DNA from: Elainella sp. Prado103
Lineage (GTDB): Bacteria > Cyanobacteriota > Cyanobacteriia > Elainellales > Elainellaceae
Length of the DNA stretch: 42,293 nt
Reading direction: 5' to 3'
Assembly: GCA_025454395.1 (NCBI GenBank)
Contig: JALOOM010000044.1
Coordinates: forward strand, 1-42,293
The notes under the pieces: generated by a model
Database searches by the model: none
Told to the model about the DNA's origin: nothing
The model's input: the letters and a program-made list of their open reading frames with translations, nothing else
Shown here: piece after piece, positions 1-7,054 of the stretch
Layout of the letters: every line of letters starts with the position of its first letter
Numbering within the stretch: the stretch's first letter is position 1
Program-made: the position numbers and the translations under genes

Positions 1-95
1 TATCGATACCAGTCAAAATCAGCCGGAATCAGCCGGAACCCTGAGAATGCTACCAGGGATGAACCAGGGCTCACTCCCTAGCGCGATCGATCCGC

Positions 96-1691
96 TTAGT
101 AGTTGCTGGCGACTCCTGTGGAACTGCTGGCAGTGCCGATCGAACGAGTGGCAACATCGCTGGTATCTTTCAAGAAGCCACTGTAAGCTTCCATCCCATG
201 TTCGCCGATATCCAGTCCCACGATCTCCTCTTCTTCGGTGACCCGAATGCCCAAGGTAGACTTCAGAGCTACCCAGAAGATTGTGGAGAGCAGCACCGTA
301 ATGCCACCGACGCAGATCGTGCCCAAGAATTGGATCCAGAGCTGACTAATGCCACCACCCATAAACAAACCTGCACCTGGGCCAGCGGTGTAGAGTACAT
401 CTTGTCCCACGGTGACATCGGGGCCAACCGCAAACAGACCGACGGCTAGAGTACCCCAAACTCCGTTAACCAAATGCACTGAGGTTGCACCCACCGGGTC
501 GTCAATTTTGATGCGATCGAAGAATAGAACCGCAAATACCACCAGGGTGCCACCAACTGCCCCAATTAGGGCTGCGGCCCACACAGGAACAAAGGCGCAA
601 GGAGCCGTGATTGCCACCAAACCAGCCAGAATGCCATTGATGACCATGGATAAATCAGGTTTGCCCAGCACCACCCAAGCAACGATTGTCGCAGCCGCCC
701 CACCGAACGCAGCAGCCAAGTTAGTCGTCATGGCAATGTGAGCAATCAGCCAGCTCACTCCCATGGTGGAACCAGGGTTAAAGCCAAACCAACCCAACCA
801 CAGAATCAGGCAACCCAAAGTCGCGATCGACAGATTGTGACCTGGGATCGCATTGACGGAACCATCACTGTTGTATTTTCCTAACCGGGGCCCGAGGAAA
901 GCTGCACCCATTAGCGCTGCCCAGCCGCCCACAGCATGAACCACCGTGGAGCCTGCAAAATCCCAGAAGCCCAGGCTAGCCAACCAGCCACCACCCCAGA
1001 TCCAGTGTCCGGTAATGGGGTAGGCAACCCCAACAAGCAGCAAGCTGAAGATCAGGAAGTCCACAAACTTGATCCGTTCGGCTACGGCTCCAGAGACGAT
1101 CGTGGCTGCCGTGCCAGCAAACACCAACTGGAAGAAGAATTTCGCTAGCAGAGGCACTCCCGTCCAGCTCAGCGCTGCATAGGCTCCTTCATAGGCATCA
1201 CCTGTCGCTGGGCTATTGTCTGCACCCCCCAGGAAGAACAGCCCTTCACCGCCGATAAAGCCATTGCCATTACCGAACATTAGACCGAAGCCCAAAACCC
1301 AGTAAGCGATCGTGGACATGGCGAACACGATCAGGTTCTTTGCCAAAACGTTGACTGCGTTCTTTTGCCGACAGAAGCCGGTTTCTAGCATACCGAAGCC
1401 CGCATTCATGAAGAAGACGAGCATCCCTGCCACCATCACCCACATGGTATCCAAGCCCACTTTGAGATCTGCGGCTAGCTCTTCTACAGAAGGAGTGCTC
1501 TGCGCCGAAGCAGACATCGCAGTAATCCCTACGATCAGCATCGCCAGGGGAATGCAAGCCTGCCAAGACATTGCTAAATTACGAATTTTTCTGAATTTCT
1601 TTTGTAGGGTAGAAACAACAGGAGAGCTGAAGCCCCGTTCAGGAGATTGCCTGCCTCTATTTCTTTTACCTTTAGCCAGTACCTTAGACAT
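96..1691 (-). CDS. amt: Ammonium transporter (Amt family)
   Basis: Channel-type ammonium transporter of the cytoplasmic membrane, supplying ammonium for glutamine synthetase. The product is 531 aa with about 11 hydrophobic segments. Family signatures are visible: the region around [11 protein letters not shown], the first pore-histidine region ([11 protein letters not shown]) and the second ([17 protein letters not shown]). A further upstream start would be TTG at 1709; ATG 1691 is preferred because AAGGAA lies about 8 nt before it. That start leaves a basic 40-residue extension before a typical signal-peptide-like stretch ([15 protein letters not shown] ending SASAQS), so ATG 1571 is an alternative, although it has no clear ribosome-binding site. 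A perfect NtcA site lies about 325 bp upstream and a hairpin sits just before the ribosome-binding site. Family assignment is certain; the exact start is not. Confidence 0.95.
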   Translation of the reverse strand: MSKVLAKGKRNRGRQSPERGFSSPVVSTLQKKFRKIRNLAMSWQACIPLAMLIVGITAMSASAQSTPSVEELAADLKVGLDTMWVMVAGMLVFFMNAGFGMLETGFCRQKNAVNVLAKNLIVFAMSTIAYWVLGFGLMFGNGNGFIGGEGLFFLGGADNSPATGDAYEGAYAALSWTGVPLLAKFFFQLVFAGTAATIVSGAVAERIKFVDFLIFSLLLVGVAYPITGHWIWGGGWLASLGFWDFAGSTVVHAVGGWAALMGAAFLGPRLGKYNSDGSVNAIPGHNLSIATLGCLILWLGWFGFNPGSTMGVSWLIAHIAMTTNLAAAFGGAAATIVAWVVLGKPDLSMVINGILAGLVAITAPCAFVPVWAAALIGAVGGTLVVFAVLFFDRIKIDDPVGATSVHLVNGVWGTLAVGLFAVGPDVTVGQDVLYTAGPGAGLFMGGGISQLWIQFLGTICVGGITVLLSTIFWVALKSTLGIRVTEEEEIVGLDIGEHGMEAYSGFLKDTSDVATRSIGTASSSTGVASNY

Positions 1692-1724
1692 TGCAGGAAG
1701 TTCCTTCAAGATGAATTAGGTTGG

Positions 1725-1752
1725 GTCTGCACCTGACAAGTTGCGTGCAGAC
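1725..1752 (-). promoter_or_regulatory. Hairpin just upstream of the amt ribosome-binding site
   Basis: Perfect 8-bp inverted repeat (GTCTGCAC and GTGCAGAC) with a 12-nt loop. It lies about 20 nt upstream of the AAGGAA ribosome-binding site of amt, inside the presumed long 5' leader. It could affect translation initiation or mRNA stability. There is no T-run on the coding strand, so it is not a typical terminator. Confidence 0.45.
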
Positions 1753-2015
1753 AAACCGATCGGATAGGAAGAGCAACCCAGCACTCGCATGAACCCTTTC
1801 ATAATCATCAGGACTGTCAACAGCGGAGGTCGTCGCCTTGTCTTAGAACAAGATCCAAACCTCACAGACCCAATGCAGACCGAACTCTGATTGAAACCAA
1901 GTGCAGTCAGACCGAAAATCGACCAGCCATCTGATCAGGGGATCGCGACTCAAACGCCGCCAGCGATGCAGAAAATGCAGTAGTAGAATTTCATCAACTC
2001 TTAATATGTTTATTC

Positions 2016-2031
2016 TGTATTCCAAACTACA
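2016..2031 (-). promoter_or_regulatory. NtcA-binding site (TGTA-N8-TACA)
   Basis: The sequence TGTATTCCAAACTACA matches the full palindromic NtcA consensus TGTA-N8-TACA exactly. NtcA is the cyanobacterial global nitrogen regulator (CRP family, 2-oxoglutarate responsive) and classically activates amt genes from about -41. The next gene in the minus direction is amt, so the functional link is strong. A clear TAN3T -10 box at the usual 20-24 nt spacing is not seen; the closest word is TGAAAT. Confidence 0.75.
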
Positions 2032-2190
2032 TTTTCCTGATCCCTCCTGAAAGTTCCTGCCGGTCAGCAGAAGCAATGCAATCAATACAGCCACTTCGAT
2101 CGGTAAATACGGAAGTTTAAGAATCCCGTATTTTGTTCTGTTTTGTTAAGGGATTGGCGTTATTGCTGTAATAGTTTAAGGCGATCCCTG

Positions 2191-2562
2191 CTAAACTTCA
2201 GTCTCAACTCTTTCATCCTCGGCTCGCCATGCCGGATCCACAATGCACAAAAAGACTAACGGCACCGTACTGGTACAACATACAAATTGACGTGCCAGAG
2301 GAGGAATATAAACGGCATCCCCCGCATTGATACAGGCAATTTCTGCGTCAATGTGCATTTCACCAGTGCCGCTTAGCACATAGTAAACCTCGGAAGTTTT
2401 CAGAGTGTGGGGTTTGGAGGTTTGTCCAGGTTGCAAAACGGCATGAGCCAAACTGTAACGCAGGTCGATCGCCTGTTTGTCGGGGTGGAGTAGCTCTCGC
2501 AGCAAAGTTGCATCTCCCGCCACAAACTCAGGGCAATTTTGCAGTTTGCGGATCAGCATCAT
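2191..2562 (-). CDS. Small cupin-domain protein
   Basis: A 123-aa single-domain cupin (Cupin_2 type). The core reads PGQTSKPHTLKTSEVYYVLS (residues 45-64), then a conserved-looking GTGEMHID turn, GDAVYIPP (81-88) and the C-terminal FLCIVDPAWRAEDE. Of the usual metal ligands, His52 and Glu58 are present. The second position of the HxH pair is Leu54, and the late histidine is Gln92, so the metal site is incomplete. The substrate is unknown. Two adjacent ATGs (2562, 2559) follow a triple 17-bp tandem repeat and there is no evident ribosome-binding site, so the start is uncertain. It may be cotranscribed with the Cys-rich gene upstream, 146 bp away on the same strand. Confidence 0.8.
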   Translation of the reverse strand: MMLIRKLQNCPEFVAGDATLLRELLHPDKQAIDLRYSLAHAVLQPGQTSKPHTLKTSEVYYVLSGTGEMHIDAEIACINAGDAVYIPPLARQFVCCTSTVPLVFLCIVDPAWRAEDERVETEV

Positions 2563-2610
2563 GTTTGGTTATGGCTCATGTTTGGTTATGGCTCATGTTT
2601 GGTTATGGCT
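2560..2610. repeat. Three perfect 17-bp tandem repeats at the cupin start
   Basis: The unit CATGTTTGGTTATGGCT occurs three times head to tail (2560-2576, 2577-2593, 2594-2610). The first copy contains the cupin start codon on the minus strand, and each copy carries an ATG. Because 17 is not a multiple of 3, the three ATGs lie in different frames. The array occupies the place where the ribosome-binding site should be. Confidence 0.9.
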
Positions 2611-2707
2611 CAATATTTTGGTTGAATTGAGTTGGGTGAATGCCTGAACTTACTGGGTGAAAAACCATTCCACCCCGCTGGAATTCTCAGCATTAAACAA
2701 GGCTGGT

Positions 2708-3040
2708 TTATTGGGAAGTAGTCGGTTTATCGAGAAAAGATGCATAGCCTGAAGATTGATAATCGGGACAATCGATCGCATCTTTTGATAAAGCGATCGT
2801 AGGATGTACTGGACACTTTAAGTAGTGCGTATCAGTAAAAAATTGGCAGTTGGCACAGGGAATTTTATGCATTTGTTGAGCATTGTTGACTGCATCGCGA
2901 CCGGCTGCCCACAGATTCCAAACCATCATGATCACAACCAACCAGGCCACTGCAAAACAAATAGGGATTAGAACGGGTTGAGGGATCGGCAGCCATGCAT
3001 AAACCGATCCATAGAGTAGAAAAGAGCAAGTAAAAAGCAT
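2708..3040 (-). CDS. Small membrane protein with Cys-rich C-terminal tail
   Basis: A 110-aa protein starting at ATG 3040, preceded by CACAGGAA 5 nt upstream; the longer frame to 3145 lacks such a site. Two hydrophobic segments (about residues 3-17 and 21-44) are followed by a soluble tail with Cys62-x2-Cys65, Cys76, His79 and Cys91, in words such as CANCQFF and LKCPVHP. The four cysteines suggest a small metal or redox site. I recognise the style of a conserved cyanobacterial hypothetical but cannot name a function. It is upstream of and on the same strand as the cupin. Confidence 0.75.
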   Translation of the reverse strand: MLFTCSFLLYGSVYAWLPIPQPVLIPICFAVAWLVVIMMVWNLWAAGRDAVNNAQQMHKIPCANCQFFTDTHYLKCPVHPTIALSKDAIDCPDYQSSGYASFLDKPTTSQ

Positions 3041-3179
3041 CGGGTTCCTGTGAGAGTAAATGAGGCGGGCAGCTCTTTGTGAAGCTGAGTAGAACAAAGG
3101 GCTTAAGCTCCTTGTCTGGCAAGAATTTATTCTACGCAAGCTCATATCAACAAGCTCATATCAAATTGGCGTTCCTACC

Positions 3180-3275
3180 TTTTACTAAAGCAGACTTTCA
3201 CTAAAGCAGACTTTCACTGAAGCAAACTTTCACTGAAGCAAACTTTTACTGAAGCAAACTTTCACTGAAGCAGAC
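3180..3275. repeat. Six 16-bp tandem repeats
   Basis: The unit TTTCACTGAAGCAAAC, with variants at four positions, is repeated six times without gaps (3180-3275). A seventh copy (TTTTACTGAAGCAGAG, 3438-3453) lies beyond the foldback element at 3284-3420, as if that element sits within the array. There is no spacer structure, so it is not CRISPR. Confidence 0.9.
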
Positions 3276-3283
3276 CTGCTTTG

Positions 3284-3420
3284 CTGACAAAACTCAAGCT
3301 GCCCTCACCCCAACCCCTCTCCCAGAGCGGGCAAGGGGCTTTCGAACCAGGATTTGATTGCAAGTCCCTTCGCCCCTAGTGGGAGAAGGGATTTAGGGAT
3401 GAGGGGAAAGGATTTGTCAG
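3284..3420. mobile_element. MITE-like foldback element
   Basis: A 137-bp segment bounded by CTGACAAA and TTTGTCAG, with long imperfect inner arms: CCCTCACCCCAACCCCTCTC on the left and a complementary GGGAGAAGGG...GATGAGGGG on the right. This arm sequence resembles non-autonomous repeats that I know are scattered in cyanobacterial genomes. It has no coding capacity and no clear target-site duplication. Confidence 0.65.
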
Positions 3421-3755
3421 TCAATCAGGAAGCAGACTTTTACTGAAGCAGAGTTGTGGCAAGGATGGTATCTCACCTGAGAAGCCACCTGAGAAGCAAT
3501 TGACACAACCCCCATCTAGAGATCCCTCTATCGGGGTAGGGGCGATCGGGCGGGGGCGAGGATTGCAAAATTATGGATATCGAAGAAATTGGTCAATCCG
3601 CTCACCTAACCACTCAACTTTGCCGATCGATTCTACCTGCCTCAAGTCATCAGATTATAAAAAAGCTCTAAACTCCGATCGGAAAACCGGGCTATTATGA
3701 GAAGATATAAAATCGATCCAAATTGTTGTTGAAGTAACAGACAGGAATTCAAACT

Positions 3756-4391
3756 ATGGGACTGCGACTCGGTGATACCGTTCCTAACTTCACTCAAGCA
3801 TCCAGCGAGGGTGACATCGACTTTTACACTTGGGCAGGCGACAGTTGGGTGGTGCTCTTTTCCCACCCCGCAGATTATACGCCTGTTTGCACTACTGAAC
3901 TCGGTACCGTTGCAAAGCTTAAGCCAGAGTTTGACAAGCGCAACGTTAAGGTGATCGCGCTCAGTGTGGATGATGTGGAGTCCCACAAAGGCTGGATCGG
4001 TGACATTGAAGACACCCAAAGCACCAAGCTGAATTACCCAATTTTGGCGGATCCTGACCAGAAGGTGTCGGATCTGTATGACATGATCCATCCAAACGCT
4101 AACGCCAAGGTGACCGTGAGAACCGTGTTTGTGATTGATCCTGCTAAGAAACTGCGCCTGACCCTCACCTACCCCCCCAGCACTGGTCGGAATTTTGATG
4201 AGATTTTGCGCGTGATCGACTCTCTTCAACTAACCGATAACTACAGCGTGGCAACCCCTGCCGACTGGCAAGATGGCCAAGATTGTGTGGTTGTACCTTC
4301 CATTCCAACCGAAGAAGCGCGTCAGAAGTTTCCGAAAGGGGTCACGGAAATTCGTCCGTATCTGCGGATGACTCCCCAACCGAATAAGTAG
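3756..4391 (+). CDS. 1-Cys peroxiredoxin (Prx6 type)
   Basis: Thiol peroxidase of 211 aa that reduces hydrogen peroxide and alkyl hydroperoxides in the cytoplasm. The peroxidatic motif HPADYTPVCTTE places the catalytic cysteine at Cys45, with Thr42 two turns before it. The length and the C-terminal extension (DGQDCVVVPSIP) are typical of the Prx6 group rather than 2-Cys enzymes; no resolving VCP motif is present. Cyanobacteria carry one such gene (slr1198 in Synechocystis). It appears monocistronic, flanked by long gaps. Confidence 0.95.
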   Translation: MGLRLGDTVPNFTQASSEGDIDFYTWAGDSWVVLFSHPADYTPVCTTELGTVAKLKPEFDKRNVKVIALSVDDVESHKGWIGDIEDTQSTKLNYPILADPDQKVSDLYDMIHPNANAKVTVRTVFVIDPAKKLRLTLTYPPSTGRNFDEILRVIDSLQLTDNYSVATPADWQDGQDCVVVPSIPTEEARQKFPKGVTEIRPYLRMTPQPNK

Positions 4392-4730
4392 GGACATCTT
4401 GATCAAACATCTTGATCAAACAGCCTAATTCAGTCAGTAAACCGTTGGCTGATCGATCAATCTGCTCAATTAGCCTGCCCAATCAGCTCAATCAGGCAAG
4501 GGCGGCACTGAAAACAAAGGATTTCTCCCTGCGAGTCTTACTCGGAAAGTCATCGATCGGGCGCGGTATCAACTGCGCTCTTTTTGTTGGGCTTTTTGTT
4601 GGGCTTTAAGCTCGAATTGTGTTTTTTGTTGGGCTTTTTGTTGCGATCTGTTGCCAGGTCTCAGACGGGTTCAGCCAAGTCAAGTCGGTATGATACAAAC
4701 TAGAAATGATGCTCAGTTGGCAGGTTAAGT
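4392..4730. other. Gene-free gap with 12-bp repeats
   Basis: It contains a 13-bp direct repeat (CATCTTGATCAAA, twice near 4395-4422) and four copies of TTTTTGTTGGGC or a close variant in two tandem pairs (4581-4604 and 4623-4646). The 65-codon frame at 4412-4609 is translated from these repeats and is not credible. No terminator with a stable stem was seen. Confidence 0.5.
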
Positions 4731-5294
4731 ATGAAGCCAGAAGAGATTACTCAAGCGCTCACCACCCTCTTCGGGGATAGTATTCAGGTGGCAGAACCGG
4801 AGTCTTGGCAGGTCGAAGGCGAGAACCTGCGACTCTTGGTGTTGCTATCGGAAGATCAATCCTGGCTTAGAGCATTGATCACGATCGCTCCCATGCAGGA
4901 AGCTGCTCCGTTTTATCAACAACTCCTAGCAGCCAATTTTGACGAAACGCAAGAAGTTCGCTATGCCCTATTTCAAAACTTACTGTGGGGCGTGTTTCAA
5001 CATAGCCTGGAAGGGCTAAGGATCGAAGACTTTCAGACCGCAATTGTCCGGTTAGTGGAGCTGCATCAACGCGGTTTGAGCGACAGTTTTAACCAACTTG
5101 CAGAAACTCAGATTCGACAAATTATTCGAGCTGCTAAGTTGCAAGGACAATCGCTGGAAACCACGATGCAGACTCTGGAGCGGTTCTATGAGGAAGGGGT
5201 GATGGGCGATCTAAATGCTGGAGAACAGGTTCGTAGTGAATTTTTGGGGGCTTGGCGCTATCAGTTAGAGCGACTCTGGCATGAGGAGGGCTAG
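4731..5294 (+). CDS. YbjN/CesT-like conserved protein
   Basis: A 187-aa soluble, acidic protein without signal peptide or membrane segment. The first 130 residues alternate helix and strand in the pattern of type III secretion chaperone-like/YbjN folds (for example SEDQSWLRALITIAPMQEA and FQNLLWGVFQHSLEGL). A helical tail follows (about 120-187). I assign the fold from overall pattern only, and no catalytic residues are evident. It is convergent with the P450 gene; their stops are about 15 bp apart. Confidence 0.7.
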   Translation: MKPEEITQALTTLFGDSIQVAEPESWQVEGENLRLLVLLSEDQSWLRALITIAPMQEAAPFYQQLLAANFDETQEVRYALFQNLLWGVFQHSLEGLRIEDFQTAIVRLVELHQRGLSDSFNQLAETQIRQIIRAAKLQGQSLETTMQTLERFYEEGVMGDLNAGEQVRSEFLGAWRYQLERLWHEEG

Positions 5295-5308
5295 GGTATA
5301 GGAGAAAT

Positions 5309-6649
5309 CTAGGCTGCGATCGGGGCAAATTTCACCTTCAGCCCATCTCTGGGGTGGGGGGTGGGCACGGTGATCAAAGTGAGATCTTGATCAGGCAAGA
5401 GCTGCCATTCATACCCCCGCAACAAATGCACGGCAAAAATTTTCATCTCTAGCCGGGCAAACTCTTTTCCCAGGCATTCGCGAATTCCACTGCCAAACGG
5501 CACATAGCCATATTTTTGTCGATCGATACTTTGGGCAGCAATTGCCTCGGGGCTAAATCGATCGGGATCAAATCGATCGGGCTGGGGATAGAGAGAACCA
5601 TCCTGATGCGTAGAATTGATTTCATAGAGGACTGTCCAACCCTGGGGAATTTCATAGCCTTCCAACTCACAAGACTCTAGCACCGTCCGAAAGCCACCTC
5701 CTACTGGTGGAACAAACCGCATCACTTCCCGAAGCACTTGATCCAGATAGGTCATTTGCTTCAAGCTATCCAACGTGAGCGGGGCGGGGGCAAATTGGGC
5801 TTGTTCGACTTGTAATTTCTGCCAAACTTCTGGATGTTGGGGGAGACACAAACAAAAGGTTGCAAGGGCTGAGGTCAGGGTTTCGTGTCCGGCAAACAGA
5901 AGTAGTAAGATCTGGTCTTTGAGTTCGGCAATGCTGAGCTGTTGCCCATTTTCATCAGTAGCCTGGATCAGTAAGCCGAGGGTGTCTGCTCCCGGATCTC
6001 CCTGCTGTTTGCGTTGTTGGATCAACCGTTCTAATTCGGCAACAAGTCGATCGCGGCTCTGTTGGGCACGACCAAAGCGCGACCAGGGTAGGGCAAGTGG
6101 AATTGAGAATAAACCCTGGCTCCAGGTTTCAAACCAATGTCCCAGTTGGGTTTCAGCTCCATTGTCTAACCCAGCTAATAATTTACAGGCAACATCAAAT
6201 GTATACTGCCGCAACTCAGGATACCAGGCAAACGTGACTTGCTGCGACCAACGATCGAGATACCGCTGCGTGATGGTTTCCATCGTTTCGATATAACCTG
6301 CTAGGGCTCGAGGCATAAACGCTTGCGCCAGCAATTTACGGCGATTTTGATGGATCTCGCCGGTCTGGAGGGCCAAAGATAAGTCACCCAAAAGGGCTGT
6401 TGTGCTAGGTGGCCAACTTACAGCAAAGTAGCGATTTTCATTAGAGAGAATAAATTGATTGGCTGTAACCCCCTTGACAAATATAGTGGGTTTGCCCAAA
6501 AGTCGCGTTTTAAAGATAGCTCCATATTGCTGATGACGTTTGCGGGCAAAATCTGGATCGCGAAAGAAATTGAAGGTTTCGCCAATCCAAGGGAAGCCAT
6601 AATTTCCGGGTGGAAGGGATGGGCGATCGATCGAATTGAAGTTTGTCAT
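5309..6649 (-). CDS. Cytochrome P450, CYP120-like
   Basis: A 446-aa soluble P450. Seen: the N-terminal PPGNYGFPWIGETFNFF, the I-helix oxygen-binding AGHETLT, the K-helix EVMR and the heme loop FGSGIRECLGKE, with the heme-ligand cysteine near residue 392. The protein closely follows Synechocystis CYP120A1, a retinoid (retinoic acid) hydroxylase, including the LKDQILLLLFAGHETLTSAL block as I recall it. ATG 6649 is chosen because it gives the CYP120 N-terminus; a GTG at 6730 would add a hydrophobic 27-residue extension and has a poorly spaced ribosome-binding site. No ferredoxin or reductase partner is adjacent. Confidence 0.93.
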   Translation of the reverse strand: MTNFNSIDRPSLPPGNYGFPWIGETFNFFRDPDFARKRHQQYGAIFKTRLLGKPTIFVKGVTANQFILSNENRYFAVSWPPSTTALLGDLSLALQTGEIHQNRRKLLAQAFMPRALAGYIETMETITQRYLDRWSQQVTFAWYPELRQYTFDVACKLLAGLDNGAETQLGHWFETWSQGLFSIPLALPWSRFGRAQQSRDRLVAELERLIQQRKQQGDPGADTLGLLIQATDENGQQLSIAELKDQILLLLFAGHETLTSALATFCLCLPQHPEVWQKLQVEQAQFAPAPLTLDSLKQMTYLDQVLREVMRFVPPVGGGFRTVLESCELEGYEIPQGWTVLYEINSTHQDGSLYPQPDRFDPDRFSPEAIAAQSIDRQKYGYVPFGSGIRECLGKEFARLEMKIFAVHLLRGYEWQLLPDQDLTLITVPTPHPRDGLKVKFAPIAA

Positions 6650-7054
6650 TTTTGATAAAACCAATAAGAGAACTGAATAGAGAATTAAGAAACCATGAAA
6701 TCGTGAATTTGTAAATTTACAGATACGCACCTTTTCTTAAAACTGCCGTGAAGTTCAGCAGAATTACTCGAAACTCTCCGGATTTGTAAGCCATGATCTG
6801 CGTATGTAGACGTAGGGTTGGTTCAAAGTTTGGTCAAAGTTTACAGATGCCAATTTGTAGTCGCAAGAGAGCTGCAGATTGACAAAATGTTTCTGGAATC
6901 AGGTTTTCGCATCAATACCAACCATTCGATTCAACCCAGACTTCCTGGTAATTACAGAGATAGCAGGTTATTGAGGTGTTATCCAACACTCTGTTCAGCC
7001 TGCGGATTCTTGGCTTGAGATTAGTTGCTGATCTTTACTTAAGTGCATTCTCTC
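6650..7054. other. Divergent intergenic region between P450 and PPC-protein genes
   Basis: About 400 bp that must hold both divergent promoters. A near-repeat CAAAGTTT occurs twice at about 6825-6845. The plus-strand frame at 6818-7018 is not credible as a gene. No clear operator or structured RNA was recognised. Confidence 0.4.

Larger units (their letters stand above)
1692..2190. other. Long gene-free leader upstream of amt
   Basis: About 500 bp between the cupin gene and amt. It holds the NtcA site (2016-2031) and the hairpin at 1725-1752. The 83-codon minus-strand frame at 1843-2094 has no recognisable family and lies across the presumed leader, so I do not call it. If transcription starts near the NtcA site, the amt mRNA has an untranslated leader of about 280-300 nt. 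I could not recognise a known riboswitch in it. Confidence 0.5.
3041..3755. other. Gene-free region with repeats before the peroxiredoxin gene
   Basis: A 715-bp gap holding the 16-bp array, the foldback element and about 300 bp of sequence before the peroxiredoxin start. AT-rich words such as GATATAAAAT about 50 bp before the ATG could be a -10 element. The 66-codon plus-strand frame at 3500-3700 has no credible composition or start signal and is not called. Confidence 0.5.

Noticed and set aside
1843-2094. An 83-codon minus-strand frame upstream of amt
   Set aside because: It covers the NtcA site and leader, has no family resemblance and no convincing start signal.
3180-3275. Possible CRISPR array
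   Set aside because: Units are directly adjacent with no spacers and there are no cas genes; the same holds for the arrays at 13420 and 35609.
3500-3700. A 66-codon plus-strand frame before the peroxiredoxin gene
   Set aside because: Low-quality composition, no ribosome-binding site, and it overlaps the likely promoter.
4412-4609. A 65-codon plus-strand frame after the peroxiredoxin gene
   Set aside because: Its end is translated from the TTTTTGTTGGGC repeats and nothing suggests a domain.
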